Assembly (NCBI GenBank): GCA_034003585.1
Contig: JAVEYH010000071.1
Coordinates: 1 to 17,711 of the forward strand
Origin: JAPXSY01 sp034003585
GTDB lineage: Bacteria > Verrucomicrobiota > Kiritimatiellia > RFP12 > UBA1067
DNA length: 17,711 bases
Direction: 5' to 3'
Part shown: positions 8,252 through 15,432 of the stretch, piece after piece
How the letters are laid out: the number at the start of each line of letters is the position of its first letter
How positions within the stretch are numbered: position 1 is the first letter of the stretch
Made by a program: the position numbers and the translations under genes
The notes under the pieces: generated by a model
What the model saw: the letters and a program-made list of their open reading frames with translations, nothing else
Databases searched by the model: none
Told to the model about the DNA's origin: nothing

Positions 8252-9305
8252 ACGCCGCACCGGGCTCACCGAGCAGATGGTCGAGGGCTTCAAGGCCGCG
8301 ATCGCGCGCGGCGTGTACCGGCCGGACGAGATTTTGCCGGGCATTCTCGAACTCGCCGACGCCGCGGGCGTAAGTGCCAAGGTGCCGCGCACTGCGCTCG
8401 CGCGTCTCGCGGAGGAAGGGTGGGTGAAACCGCGGCGCGGCGTGGGATCGGTGGTCCTGCCATGCGACGCGGGCCCGGAAGTTCGCGGACGGATCCTCGT
8501 CTACGTGCGGGGAACAGGCTACAGCTACTATTCTGTCCAACTCGTTTCCGCGATGCAGACGCGTTTCGTGAAGGCCGGCTACCGGCTGACGACCGTGTCC
8601 GCGTCGGCAAGCCGGAAAAAGGACGGTCTTTTGCAGCTCGAAGCCAGGCTGAAGGAACGGTGGAGCGTGGTCCTCGAAAGCGGCACCGACCCCGATTCGC
8701 GGAAGCTGATCGAAGATTCCGGTCTGCCGTTCGCGGTTCTCGGCGACGGCGCGCCCGCGGTCGGCTCGACCGCGCAAAACTGCATCGGGCGGATCCACCT
8801 CCGAGACGGGAAAGCCGTCCCTGATTTCGTCCGGACGTGCGTGCGGAAAAATGTGAAGTCTGTGCTGCAGTTCCTCTACGCCGAAGGGGCTTTCGACGCG
8901 ACGGACGCGCTGCGCGTAGCGGGCGTCGCGACGGAAACGGTGCGGATCCCGCGGAAAGGCGACACCGAAGCTGTCGTGCGGGCAGCCTTCCGCGCAACAA
9001 GCAGACACATCGGCGGCGGCCGCCCCTTCCCGGACGTGATCCTCTTCACCGACGATTTCCTCGCGCAGGGCGGCTTTCTGTCACTCCTCGCGCGCGGCGT
9101 TCGGATACCCGAAGACGTCGGCGTCGTTTCGCAGTCTAACCGCGGGCTCGGCCCGGTGTGGCTGAAGCCGGTGACGCGGCTCGAAATGGACCCTTTCGCG
9201 CACGGCGCGGAAATCGCCCGGCGCACGATCGCCTTTCTCCAAGGCGGCGGGTTCCCGAGCGAGCTCGATCTCGGCTCCGTCTGGAAGCCGGGCAAAACGT
9301 TCTGA
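8223..9305 (+). CDS. GntR-type transcriptional regulator with LacI-like sugar-sensing domain
   Basis: The 360-residue cytoplasmic protein starts at ATG 8223, preceded by AGGAAAG at suitable spacing. A start at 8109 in the same frame would add 38 residues that do not look like a regulator. Residues about 13-78 form a winged helix-turn-helix: TEQMVEGFKAAI, then ELADAAGVS, then ALARLAEEGWVKPRRGVGS, with a GxGS turn as in the GntR wing. Residues about 88-355 look like a periplasmic-binding-protein/LacI-type effector domain, with ILVYVRG at its start, VILFTDDFLAQG (272-283), and IPEDVGVVSQSN (295-306) near the end. There is no signal peptide. The gene overlaps the esterase by 29 bp and ends the operon, so it probably senses a product of the local enzymes and controls this operon. 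Activator or repressor mode cannot be told from the sequence. Confidence 0.88.
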   Translation: MRLPFKINRERRTGLTEQMVEGFKAAIARGVYRPDEILPGILELADAAGVSAKVPRTALARLAEEGWVKPRRGVGSVVLPCDAGPEVRGRILVYVRGTGYSYYSVQLVSAMQTRFVKAGYRLTTVSASASRKKDGLLQLEARLKERWSVVLESGTDPDSRKLIEDSGLPFAVLGDGAPAVGSTAQNCIGRIHLRDGKAVPDFVRTCVRKNVKSVLQFLYAEGAFDATDALRVAGVATETVRIPRKGDTEAVVRAAFRATSRHIGGGRPFPDVILFTDDFLAQGGFLSLLARGVRIPEDVGVVSQSNRGLGPVWLKPVTRLEMDPFAHGAEIARRTIAFLQGGGFPSELDLGSVWKPGKTF

Positions 9306-9324
9306 GGGTGACGTTCTGAACGGA

Positions 9325-9345
9325 CAGGGAACGATCTTTTCCCTG
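9325..9345. repeat. Inverted repeat just after the GntR-type regulator gene
   Basis: CAGGGAA and TTCCCTG form a 7-bp perfect stem around a 7-base loop, 20 bases after the stop codon. It has no following T-run on the plus strand. It may be a 3' stabilising hairpin or part of the terminator region. Confidence 0.45.
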
Positions 9346-9361
9346 AAAGCGACGAATTCCT

Positions 9362-9401
9362 GTGTCGTTTCGGGCCTCATAGTTTCTAACGGAAACGACA
9401 C
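9362..9401. repeat. 10-bp perfect inverted repeat with 20-bp spacer in the convergent gap
   Basis: GTGTCGTTTC (9362-9371) is matched by its reverse complement GAAACGACAC (9392-9401). The spacer holds a second, nested GTTTC that can also pair with the right arm's GAAAC, so two alternative stems are possible. It lies between two convergent genes, so a promoter operator is unlikely. A 3'-end RNA structure is the simpler reading. Confidence 0.5.
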
Positions 9402-9453
9402 GGCGATCGGCAGAGACTCCTCATCGCCCGCCAGGGCTGCCCTTTCCGTGTTG

Positions 9454-9472
9454 CGCCTGTAGGCTACAGGCG
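9454..9472. repeat. 19-bp palindrome with single central base
   Basis: CGCCTGTAG (9454-9462) and CTACAGGCG (9464-9472) are perfect reverse complements around one central G. The near-absence of a loop is more typical of a protein-binding site or a cruciform than of an RNA hairpin. It sits 3 bp before the GC palindrome of the probable terminator. Confidence 0.5.
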
Positions 9473-9475
9473 GAC

Positions 9476-9497
9476 GGCCCCGGGGCCAGCGTTTTTT
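9476..9497 (+). terminator. Probable rho-independent terminator of the plus-strand glycan operon
   Basis: GGCCCCGGGGCC (9476-9487) is a 12-bp GC palindrome that can fold with a 4-base loop. It is followed after AGCG by six T residues (9492-9497) on the plus strand. It lies downstream of the last gene of the left operon. The minus strand has no equivalent T-run after the stem, so it should act in one direction only. The 231-bp gap 9306-9536 contains this, three other inverted repeats and no gene I can support. Confidence 0.55.
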
Positions 9498-9536
9498 ACT
9501 GTCAACCGCAACACCACAGCAATACAGCACGTTTCA

Positions 9537-11909
9537 TCACTTCTTCTCCACCATCAGCACCTGATCGACGAACAACATGTTCTGCGCGTCCGCGGTGCCG
9601 TAGGCAGGGCCGATGAGCTTGATTGAGAGATAGACGTCCCAATTTCGGTCGGGATGGTCAACATCGAAATACCCTCCGAGCGTCGAGGTGATCGCCCAGC
9701 TCCCGTGCGCCCAGATGTTGCACTGGTCCTTCAGCGCGAACGTGCCGATCTTGTAGAAGTTGAACTTGCCGTTCTTGATTGCCTCGACGGTCGTGAAGCC
9801 GCCCCCCTTCTTCTGGAAGCGCTCGTCCTTGATGTGAACATGATATGATTTCGGCGTCATCCCGTCGTAGAAGCCAATCTCAACCGAGGTATCCGTATCC
9901 TTGATGGGACGCGCGAAAGCGCTGCCCCAGGCTGCGTCTGTCATGTTCGTCTTGAAGGATCCAAGATAGGAGTTGAGACCCGCCGGATAGTGGCGCTCAA
10001 CTCTCCGATCGGTGATTTTCGCGAACTCCTCCGGAAGCGGTTTCGGATCGATCTCGGCGAGATCCAGCGGACCCTTCGCCCGGGCAAGCCAGCTCTTGGC
10101 CGTCAGCAGGTTGCGCTCGCGGACATTCACGAACTTGTGGTTTCTCTCGATGCGCGCGAAAAACTCCGCCGCCTTACCCTTGAACTCCGGGTACGCCTGA
10201 CGCAGTTCCGGGAACCGGTCCAGCACCGCAGCGTCGGCGGCGAGGCGCAGGATGCGGATGTTGGCGTTCGCAAACGCATCGTCAGCCGTCAGCTTCTCCA
10301 TCCCGTCGAAAAGCGCCATCGTCTTTTTACTCCGCTCAGGATTGAAGTACCCCCACGACTTCGCGTTATCGGACCAGAGCAGATGTTTGCCGAGGGCCGT
10401 GCGGTAAATCTCGAGATCGTGGAGGTAGCCGATGACCTTGTCCGCCGCCGCGCCGTAATGGTGGTCGCAGAACTCGCGGATATCCTTTTCCGAATCGCCG
10501 TTGACATCGCAGAAGCGGCGCAGCGCGAGATAACGGTTGAGCGGGGCGAAATTGAGACCGAGATGGTCGTCGCTGTTAAACTCGAAGAGCGTGCCGTTCA
10601 CGCCCGCCTCGCGCATGAGCCGGATGTCGGTGAGCATCCGCTCCGTCACCCCGCACGGTCCGCCATAGTACATGTAATACCACACCCAGACATTCGGCAC
10701 GAGCTCGCACCAGCGTTTGAGGTTCGCGTAGGTGCCGGCGTTGTGCGGGTGGTCGAAGGTCTTCGTCACATCATCGTCCACCGGCGCGAAGATGACGAGC
10801 AGATTGTCGGGAAGTTTATCGACCTTCGGCGGATCCTCCGTCTGGTTCTTGCGATAGGAGAGTGTGGAAAACAGCGCCTCCGGATATTTATCCTTGAAGG
10901 TCTCGCAAATTTCAATCAAACAGTCATAGAGCGGACCGCCGATGCAGCCGAGTTTCTTTTCAAGTGCCTTACACTCTTTACATTCGCAAAAACTGTACGG
11001 ACGATCTTGCGCGGACAGATTGAAATGTCCCAGGCCCTTATGCATCTTCAATTGGATTTCCATCCGCCGCATGATCTCTTTGCGGAGCTCCCGGTTGCTG
11101 AAGCAGAGCTGAGTCGCAACGCGCTTGCCGTCACCGGCGAGCGAAAACCATTCCGGATGCTCGGCGAAATACGTCTTGTTCTTCTCCTCCTCGTTCGGCC
11201 AGCGAAATGCGTTGATAACTGTATTCGTAAAGGGTTTGATGTAGGTATAGAAAGTGTGGCACGGACACGTGCTCTTCTTGATGGTGGTATGCCCAGTGGC
11301 GTACTCCTCATCAAAAACATGGAAGTTGGCGCGATGACGAAGGAAAAACCGCCGGCCTTCCTTTAAGAACACATAAAAATTGTGCTGGCCGCGACTGTAG
11401 AAAGACGGCGTTTTCACACTTTCTTTGAGGTCAAACCGCGTCACCTTCGGAATCTTGGTGCCGCCGGTGTAGCCGGTGAACCAGCGGACGCCGATCGAAT
11501 CTTCGAGGAAGTCGTGTGCGGCATAAAGCATGCCGAATCCCTGACCAGTCAAAACGACGTCGCCCTTCTCGGATGCGACCACCGAGGTCTGGTCGGCAAG
11601 AGCGGCGTAGTCCTTGCCATAGAGCGCCTTTACCTCGGCCGGACGCCCGACGAAAATCCGGTTGCCGGCGTCGCCGGCTTCCGAAAGTTTTTTGATCTCG
11701 AACGCACAGCCGGCGGCTGTGTCGAGGTGGGTCTTGAGTTCGTCCGCCGCCAGTTTCTGGTCAGCGTCCGGCGCGTCCGGAATCACGATTGTCAGCGCGG
11801 GCTTGCCATCCTTCGTCAGCGCAAAGTTGGTTTTCTGAGACATACTCGCGCACGACACAACCACCACCGCGATCGCGGCAGCGGCACAAATTGTCATTGG
11901 TTTTTTCAT
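9537..11909 (-). CDS. DUF4838-family lipoprotein, predicted glycan-active protein
   Basis: The 790-residue protein has a lipoprotein signal peptide ending in VVSC, with Cys20 as the probable lipid anchor. Residues about 38-160 form an alpha/beta domain of the kind found at the N-terminus of GH67 alpha-glucuronidases (IVIPDAPDADQKLAADEL, then RIFVGRP, GMLYAAHDFLED, GVRWF). Residues about 215-510 match the DUF4838 core: an EHPEWFSL segment, a Cys cluster C308-x-C310-xx-C313, and WVWYYMYYGGPCG (407-419). The last 160 or so residues look like a beta-sandwich, possibly carbohydrate binding. No activity is proven for the family; a glycosidase-like role on uronate- or amino-sugar-containing glycans is inference. 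The gene begins 21 bp after the beta-helix gene on the same strand, with a weak purine-rich ribosome site (GAAGAAAAACGTGAA), so both are probably one transcript. The family call is strong, the function open. Confidence 0.87.
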   Translation of the reverse strand: MKKPMTICAAAAIAVVVVSCASMSQKTNFALTKDGKPALTIVIPDAPDADQKLAADELKTHLDTAAGCAFEIKKLSEAGDAGNRIFVGRPAEVKALYGKDYAALADQTSVVASEKGDVVLTGQGFGMLYAAHDFLEDSIGVRWFTGYTGGTKIPKVTRFDLKESVKTPSFYSRGQHNFYVFLKEGRRFFLRHRANFHVFDEEYATGHTTIKKSTCPCHTFYTYIKPFTNTVINAFRWPNEEEKNKTYFAEHPEWFSLAGDGKRVATQLCFSNRELRKEIMRRMEIQLKMHKGLGHFNLSAQDRPYSFCECKECKALEKKLGCIGGPLYDCLIEICETFKDKYPEALFSTLSYRKNQTEDPPKVDKLPDNLLVIFAPVDDDVTKTFDHPHNAGTYANLKRWCELVPNVWVWYYMYYGGPCGVTERMLTDIRLMREAGVNGTLFEFNSDDHLGLNFAPLNRYLALRRFCDVNGDSEKDIREFCDHHYGAAADKVIGYLHDLEIYRTALGKHLLWSDNAKSWGYFNPERSKKTMALFDGMEKLTADDAFANANIRILRLAADAAVLDRFPELRQAYPEFKGKAAEFFARIERNHKFVNVRERNLLTAKSWLARAKGPLDLAEIDPKPLPEEFAKITDRRVERHYPAGLNSYLGSFKTNMTDAAWGSAFARPIKDTDTSVEIGFYDGMTPKSYHVHIKDERFQKKGGGFTTVEAIKNGKFNFYKIGTFALKDQCNIWAHGSWAITSTLGGYFDVDHPDRNWDVYLSIKLIGPAYGTADAQNMLFVDQVLMVEKK

Positions 11910-11930
11910 TTCACGTTTTTCTTCAGGATC

Positions 11931-14189
11931 TTATCTGCAATAGAAAAACGTGCCGATGACATCCGGTTGATACTCGTAACAGCCGATGTCAACGGCCGCG
12001 CCGTACAGGCGCGGCTTGCCGACAAGATCCGTAGCGCCGGGCATCCATTCGGCAAACGCGCCGGCGTTGAAGAGCGGGGAATCCCTTTTTGGACCATAGT
12101 CACCCGCCTCAGGCGCGATCAGCTTCGCATCCGCAAGCGCTCCCTGCCACGAATAGGTCATGAGTCCCGCTGTGACGGTGTAGGCGTTGCCGGCAAAGGC
12201 ACAGTTGACGATCTTGGGAACCGTGGGGTTCGTCTCGTATTCGACCGGCGGCTTGTCCGGATGAGCGATGAACGTGCAGTTCTCAATCGCAATTCCGTTG
12301 GAATTAGTGGAAAGGTAAATCGCCGACGCTTTACGGTTCGCGTGCGTCGGGCCGAAATTGCGTACAAAGAGCGAATTCCGAACGCGCGTGCCCTCCAGGA
12401 TATTCGCCGCCGTCGCGTCTTTACTCGCGATGAAGCCGATCGCGCCGCCGTTGTTGCCCGTGCCGCCTGCGACCGCGTTGGTGTTGCCTTCGAAAACGCA
12501 GCGGTCAAAAGCCATTCCGGCATAATCGGTCGCGTTCACGAGCTGCAGACACGCGATATTTCCGGCAGCATACAAGCTGAATCCGCCCGCCCAGGCGTTG
12601 GTGCGGAAAACGCAATCCTCTATCTTGAACATGCCCGCCGAAGCGACGAGGATTCCTGCGGCACCGCCGCCGGAATAGTTGTTTTCGAAGGCGCAGCCGG
12701 AATAGACGTTCGTGGTGCCGTTTCCGCCGGATAGGCCGATGCCCGCCCGACCTCCGAAGGAATAGTTGTTTCTCGCTGTGCAATTGCTGACGATTCCGCT
12801 CTTGCCGGTGAAGAGCGCGCCGCTCTCGGTGTTGGTATTACAGAGGAAATGGCAACTGGACATGTCGATTGCCGCAGAGATGACGTACTCAGCCGACGAG
12901 GCCTTGCCGTAGCCGTTTTTGAACGTACACCCGGACAGGTAGGCGACGGACGCGTCGCTGTTGATCGATCCACCGCTCACGGTGAAGTCGCTCCGGAAAC
13001 GGTTCCCGTCGAACGTACAGTCGACAAAGGTGTTTGTCCCGTTCTTCGCATTGATGAACCAAATGGCCGCTCCGGCTGAATTCGCCGCCAAGGCTCCGGT
13101 GCTCAGCGTGGCATTGGCGAAGTTACCGAAGAAACGGACATCATGGAGATCGAGATCGGAACCGTACCGCATCATGATGCCGCCGCCGCTCACTTCGCTG
13201 TAGTTGCAGGCGATCGTACAGTTGGTGAGCGTCAACAGGCCGTAGGCGGTCTGACAGAAGAATCCGCCGCCCCCAACACCCCAGTTGCCGTTTGCCAGGG
13301 AGACGTTGTTTGAAATGAGACATCCCGTGAAAACCTGGCGGGCGGTGGAATTGCATGCGACGGCGCCGCCGCAGTCCGAGGTGCAGTTCGAGACGATGAT
13401 GCAGTTCTTGGCGAGCGCAACCGTCCCGTAGATGGCGCCCCCGGCCTTGCCCGCCACGTTGTTGGAGATGGCGCAATCGGTGAAAACCGCGCCCGACGAG
13501 TAGATGGCACCGCCTTCGTTCGTTGTTTTGTTGTTGAGGAACGTACACCCGACGATTTCCGCCCCTTCGGCTGCGTAGAGCGCAGCGCCGCCGGATGTGT
13601 TGTCGTTCTTTTCGAAAAGGCAGTCGATCACCGTCGCGGGCCGGGCGACGTACAAGGCCCCGCCGCTTTTGGTCGTCGCAGTGCAGCCGCGGAAGACGCA
13701 GTTGGAGACGACGGGGATTTCACCGTAATAGGACGGGTTCGAGTTCAGACAGATCCCGCCGCCACCGTAGGTCACGCCTTTACCGTTGATGATGGTCATG
13801 TCGTAAAAGCTGATTGCGCGCACGGAATAGTAACCGGGACCGGTGCTGCCCAAATCGATGGTCACCTCGCCACGCATGGCCGGCCGGTCGTTCTCTCCGT
13901 CCCATCCGCGGAAGGTCACCGGACCCGACAAACTGATCGCGCCCGTATTCGGGGTCGAGCTCTGCGTGACGTCAACCGTGTAGGTGCCCGTGAGGTAGCG
14001 GATCTCATCCCCGCTCTGGACTCCGGACATCACCCCGTAGAACGTCTTCGCCTCCGCTGGCGAAAGCCCGTCGTTAGAATCATCACCCGTAGGCGACGCG
14101 TAACGGATGGTTGCTGCCTGCAACGAAGCGGCGATGGACAGAACGCTAAACAGTGCGATGGCCGTTTTGATCGTCAGAACAGTTTTCAT
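11931..14189 (-). CDS. Secreted right-handed beta-helix protein with Pmp-like GGAI/FxxN repeats
   Basis: The 752-residue protein has a clear signal peptide (hydrophobic core about 8-24, likely cut near SLQA). The mature N-terminus reads RYASPTGDDSNDGLSP, the common opening of extracellular beta-helix proteins. From about 150 to 650 there are many coils of the form GG(G)A(I/L)Y followed by C.F..N, for example GGAIYSSGAVFTDCAISNN. These match the GGA(I/L) and FxxN signature of chlamydial polymorphic membrane protein repeats. The C-terminus (SPLFNAGAF, then ATDLVGKPRLYGAAVDIG) resembles the choice-of-anchor Q type end of such proteins. No autotransporter barrel is present. The role could be adhesion, surface structure or binding of a polysaccharide; no catalytic site is evident. 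It heads the two-gene unit with the DUF4838 lipoprotein and is related to the partial protein at the right end of the window. Confidence 0.88.
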   Translation of the reverse strand: MKTVLTIKTAIALFSVLSIAASLQAATIRYASPTGDDSNDGLSPAEAKTFYGVMSGVQSGDEIRYLTGTYTVDVTQSSTPNTGAISLSGPVTFRGWDGENDRPAMRGEVTIDLGSTGPGYYSVRAISFYDMTIINGKGVTYGGGGICLNSNPSYYGEIPVVSNCVFRGCTATTKSGGALYVARPATVIDCLFEKNDNTSGGAALYAAEGAEIVGCTFLNNKTTNEGGAIYSSGAVFTDCAISNNVAGKAGGAIYGTVALAKNCIIVSNCTSDCGGAVACNSTARQVFTGCLISNNVSLANGNWGVGGGGFFCQTAYGLLTLTNCTIACNYSEVSGGGIMMRYGSDLDLHDVRFFGNFANATLSTGALAANSAGAAIWFINAKNGTNTFVDCTFDGNRFRSDFTVSGGSINSDASVAYLSGCTFKNGYGKASSAEYVISAAIDMSSCHFLCNTNTESGALFTGKSGIVSNCTARNNYSFGGRAGIGLSGGNGTTNVYSGCAFENNYSGGGAAGILVASAGMFKIEDCVFRTNAWAGGFSLYAAGNIACLQLVNATDYAGMAFDRCVFEGNTNAVAGGTGNNGGAIGFIASKDATAANILEGTRVRNSLFVRNFGPTHANRKASAIYLSTNSNGIAIENCTFIAHPDKPPVEYETNPTVPKIVNCAFAGNAYTVTAGLMTYSWQGALADAKLIAPEAGDYGPKRDSPLFNAGAFAEWMPGATDLVGKPRLYGAAVDIGCYEYQPDVIGTFFYCR

Positions 14190-14195
14190 CGGCTA

Positions 14196-14204
14196 CACCT
14201 CCCT
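14196..14204 (-). promoter_or_regulatory. Strong Shine-Dalgarno site of the beta-helix gene
   Basis: On the minus strand the sequence is AGGGAGGTG, ending 6 bases before the ATG at 14189. This is one of the best ribosome-binding matches in the window and fixes the start of the beta-helix gene. Confidence 0.75.
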
Positions 14205-14290
14205 TTATCCGGAAAAAGACCCAACCTTTCGCCCCACTGCGGGGTGCCGGTCTCTCATCACGACGCGAGCATACGAATTTTTCGCAGCGG

Positions 14291-14319
14291 CATCTATGGA
14301 AATCATGCAGTAGGTACAA
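14291..14319 (-). promoter_or_regulatory. Candidate sigma-70 type promoter for the beta-helix/DUF4838 unit
   Basis: On the minus strand TTGTAC (14319-14314) is followed after 17 bases by TAGATG (14296-14291). The -35 half is good and the -10 half is weak. It would give a leader of roughly 95 bases. It is the best spacing I find upstream of the gene, and the -35 overlaps a direct repeat, which suggests regulation. Confidence 0.3.
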
Positions 14320-14329
14320 AAAGGGTACA
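14313..14329. repeat. GGTACA direct repeat with 11-bp period at the candidate -35
   Basis: GGTACA occurs at 14313-14318 and again at 14324-14329, one helical turn apart, separated by an A-rich stretch. Two direct half-sites on one DNA face suit an AraC-type regulator, and one is encoded about 1.1 kb away (15429-16589). The link between them is inference. Confidence 0.4.
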
Positions 14330-14375
14330 TTGTGATTTGACACGTCCCGTCCCGTGTTTACAGGCTCCCGGCGCG

Positions 14376-14391
14376 TTTCCGAGGCCGGAAA
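14376..14391. repeat. Inverted repeat in the divergent intergenic region
   Basis: TTTCCG (14376-14381) and CGGAAA (14386-14391) form a 6-bp perfect stem with a 4-base loop, flanked by A residues on the plus strand. For minus-strand transcripts the T-run comes before the stem, so it is not a normal terminator in either direction. Confidence 0.35.
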
Positions 14392-14441
14392 AAAGTTTTG
14401 ACCTCAGGACGTCTTTCCCGGCTTCCAGACGGAACCGAGAA

Positions 14442-14651
14442 TCAGAACCGTTCACCGTCAAGCTGGAGCCCGGCGAGCTCAAGCTCGGTGCCGCCGTGTT
14501 TCGGGTTGCGCAGGATTTCGATATTGACCGTATGGATCGAGTCGCAGCCGCTGAAGATCTTTTCGGGCCAGATCAGCTTCGATCCCGCGCTCCACGGATC
14601 GGCGAGAACGCGTAGAAACGGCGGATCACCAGCCGCGTCAAGCCGGTTGTT
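14442..14651 (-). pseudogene. Probable C-terminal remnant of an unrecognised protein
   Basis: Reading the minus strand up to a TGA at 14444-14442 gives about 69 residues with coding character. Third codon positions are rich in G and C, and the sequence reads like a folded protein end (RVLADPWSAGSKLIWPEKIF, then SIHTVNIEILRNPKHGG, then TELELAGLQLDGERF). The alternating hydrophobic pattern suggests a beta-sandwich, as in carbohydrate-binding or glycosidase C-terminal domains. The frame stays open to 14795, but beyond about 14651 the residues look random, and from 14740 it lies antisense to the Mpv17-like gene. No start codon with a ribosome site is found near 14651. The simplest reading is a gene that lost its 5' part when the right block was joined here. 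A small intact gene is possible but less likely. Confidence 0.4.
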
Positions 14652-14694
14652 GAATGTTGAGACGTGACCCCGTGGGCCTCTTGAAAACGAGGTG

Positions 14695-14717
14695 AGGCAC
14701 TGTGCGGACAGGTGCCT
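14695..14717. repeat. Inverted repeat just upstream of the Mpv17-like gene
   Basis: AGGCAC (14695-14700) and GTGCCT (14712-14717) form a 6-bp perfect stem with an 11-base loop, 22 bases before the ATG at 14740. It may be an operator or a leader hairpin for the membrane protein/regulator pair. Confidence 0.35.
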
Positions 14718-14739
14718 TTGTGATATAAAACGAAACGCG

Positions 14740-15432
14740 ATGAACGACAGCGCGAAAAGTCCGCTGAAGATCGGGTGGGAATCCGTCAAAGCCAACGTCT
14801 TGCCGCTGGCCGTGCTCTGGGTGTTTGCGGCGGCGCTGGCCGGGGTCTATTGGCTCGTTCCGGGTGCGTCCGCGAAGATTGATCCGCTGGAGGACTGGAT
14901 GTCGCGCAACGGATGGAGGGGCGTTGTCGTCAACCAGCTCGTCTTCACCGGTTTGTTGCCGTGGCTCTTCTATGCGGCGTTCCGGTCGATCCGGCCGAAG
15001 CGCAAGACTCTGACGTGTGTGCTGCAGGTCGCGTGGGGTTGTGCGTCCGGTATCCTGTGCCACTGGTTCTTCCACGTTCAGGACGTCTGGTTCGGACCGA
15101 GCGACACCTTCGCGGACGTTGCCGCCAAGATGCTTGTCGACCAGTTCGGATGGACGGTCCTTCTCGCGCCGCCTTCCGCGACGTTTTTCTTCTGGCTCGG
15201 ACGGGACCTGTCCTTTGCGAAGTGCCGTGCCGACTGGCCACGGAGTTTTCTGCGCGGGATTGTCCTGCCCAACCTCCTGACGAACTGGTGCATCGGCATT
15301 CCTTCCAGCCTTTCGGTCTATTCGTTTCCGGCCCCGCTCCGCATTGTCGCCTGCGGCCTCATCGGGACGTTTTGGACACTTGTTGTTCTGCAGATCGGAA
15401 AGCGAAGCGCACGAGGGAGTCAGGAGAAATGA
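14740..15432 (+). CDS. Six-helix membrane protein resembling the Mpv17/PMP22 family
   Basis: The 230-residue protein is read from ATG 14740; an upstream GTG at 14692 would place a hairpin inside the coding region. Hydrophobic segments lie at about 19-40, 61-82, 91-112, 134-153, 171-190 and 201-220. The second half follows the order of the eukaryotic Mpv17/PMP22 family: an HWFF segment (108-111) before an acidic loop, KMLVDQ (130-135, compare the family's K..LDQ), a proline a few residues on, then a P....R..........W....L pattern near the end (PAPLRI at 197-202, FW at 211-212). Members of that family sit in mitochondrial, peroxisomal or vacuolar membranes and are thought to form small-solute pores. 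Here the protein would be in the inner membrane. Its stop overlaps the start of the XylR-like regulator (ATGA). The membrane topology is firm; the family link is by eye. Confidence 0.65.
   Translation: MNDSAKSPLKIGWESVKANVLPLAVLWVFAAALAGVYWLVPGASAKIDPLEDWMSRNGWRGVVVNQLVFTGLLPWLFYAAFRSIRPKRKTLTCVLQVAWGCASGILCHWFFHVQDVWFGPSDTFADVAAKMLVDQFGWTVLLAPPSATFFFWLGRDLSFAKCRADWPRSFLRGIVLPNLLTNWCIGIPSSLSVYSFPAPLRIVACGLIGTFWTLVVLQIGKRSARGSQEK

Larger units (their letters stand above)
14190..14739. other. Divergent intergenic region between the minus-strand unit and the Mpv17-like gene
   Basis: These 550 bases hold the leader, candidate promoter and direct repeat of the minus-strand beta-helix gene (about 14190-14330), a stem at 14376-14391, a coding remnant on the minus strand (about 14442-14651), and a stem at 14695-14717. 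A TATAAA sequence at 14724-14729 lies only 10 bases before the next start and has no good -35 partner. I see no intact gene here. Confidence 0.6.

Noticed and set aside
6869..8392. 507-codon open frame antisense to the esterase and regulator
   Set aside because: It covers parts of three overlapping real genes on the plus strand whose motifs (GSSQG, winged HTH) are unmistakable. The antisense translation shows no family features.
9297..9319. ACGTTCTGA direct repeat spanning the stop codon of the GntR-type regulator gene
   Set aside because: It is a 9-bp repeat with 14-bp period, short enough for simple slippage or chance. No structure or function follows from it.
9990..11366. 458-codon open frame on the plus strand opposite the DUF4838 gene
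   Set aside because: It is a shadow of the GC-rich minus-strand gene: the translation is rich in Arg, Ala and Val without domain motifs, there is no signal peptide, and the minus strand has a clear known family with a lipobox.
11382..12734. 450-codon open frame on the plus strand crossing the DUF4838/beta-helix junction
   Set aside because: It spans two real minus-strand genes and their spacer, has low-complexity Arg/Val-rich content, and has no recognisable start context.
13141..13789. Possible tandem DNA repeats or CRISPR-like pattern inside the beta-helix gene
   Set aside because: The periodicity is at the protein level (degenerate GGAI/FxxN coils of varying length). The nucleotide units are not identical and there are no unique spacers.
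14724..14740. TATAAA as a -10 box for the Mpv17-like gene
   Set aside because: It would start transcription only a few bases before the ATG, and no acceptable -35 lies at 16-18 bp, so a promoter call is not supported.
14913..15428. Extension of the XylR-like gene by 172 codons upstream
   Set aside because: The extension lies out of frame inside the membrane protein gene and reads as Arg/Cys-rich noise. The ATG at 15429 has a good ribosome site and gives a canonical sensor start.
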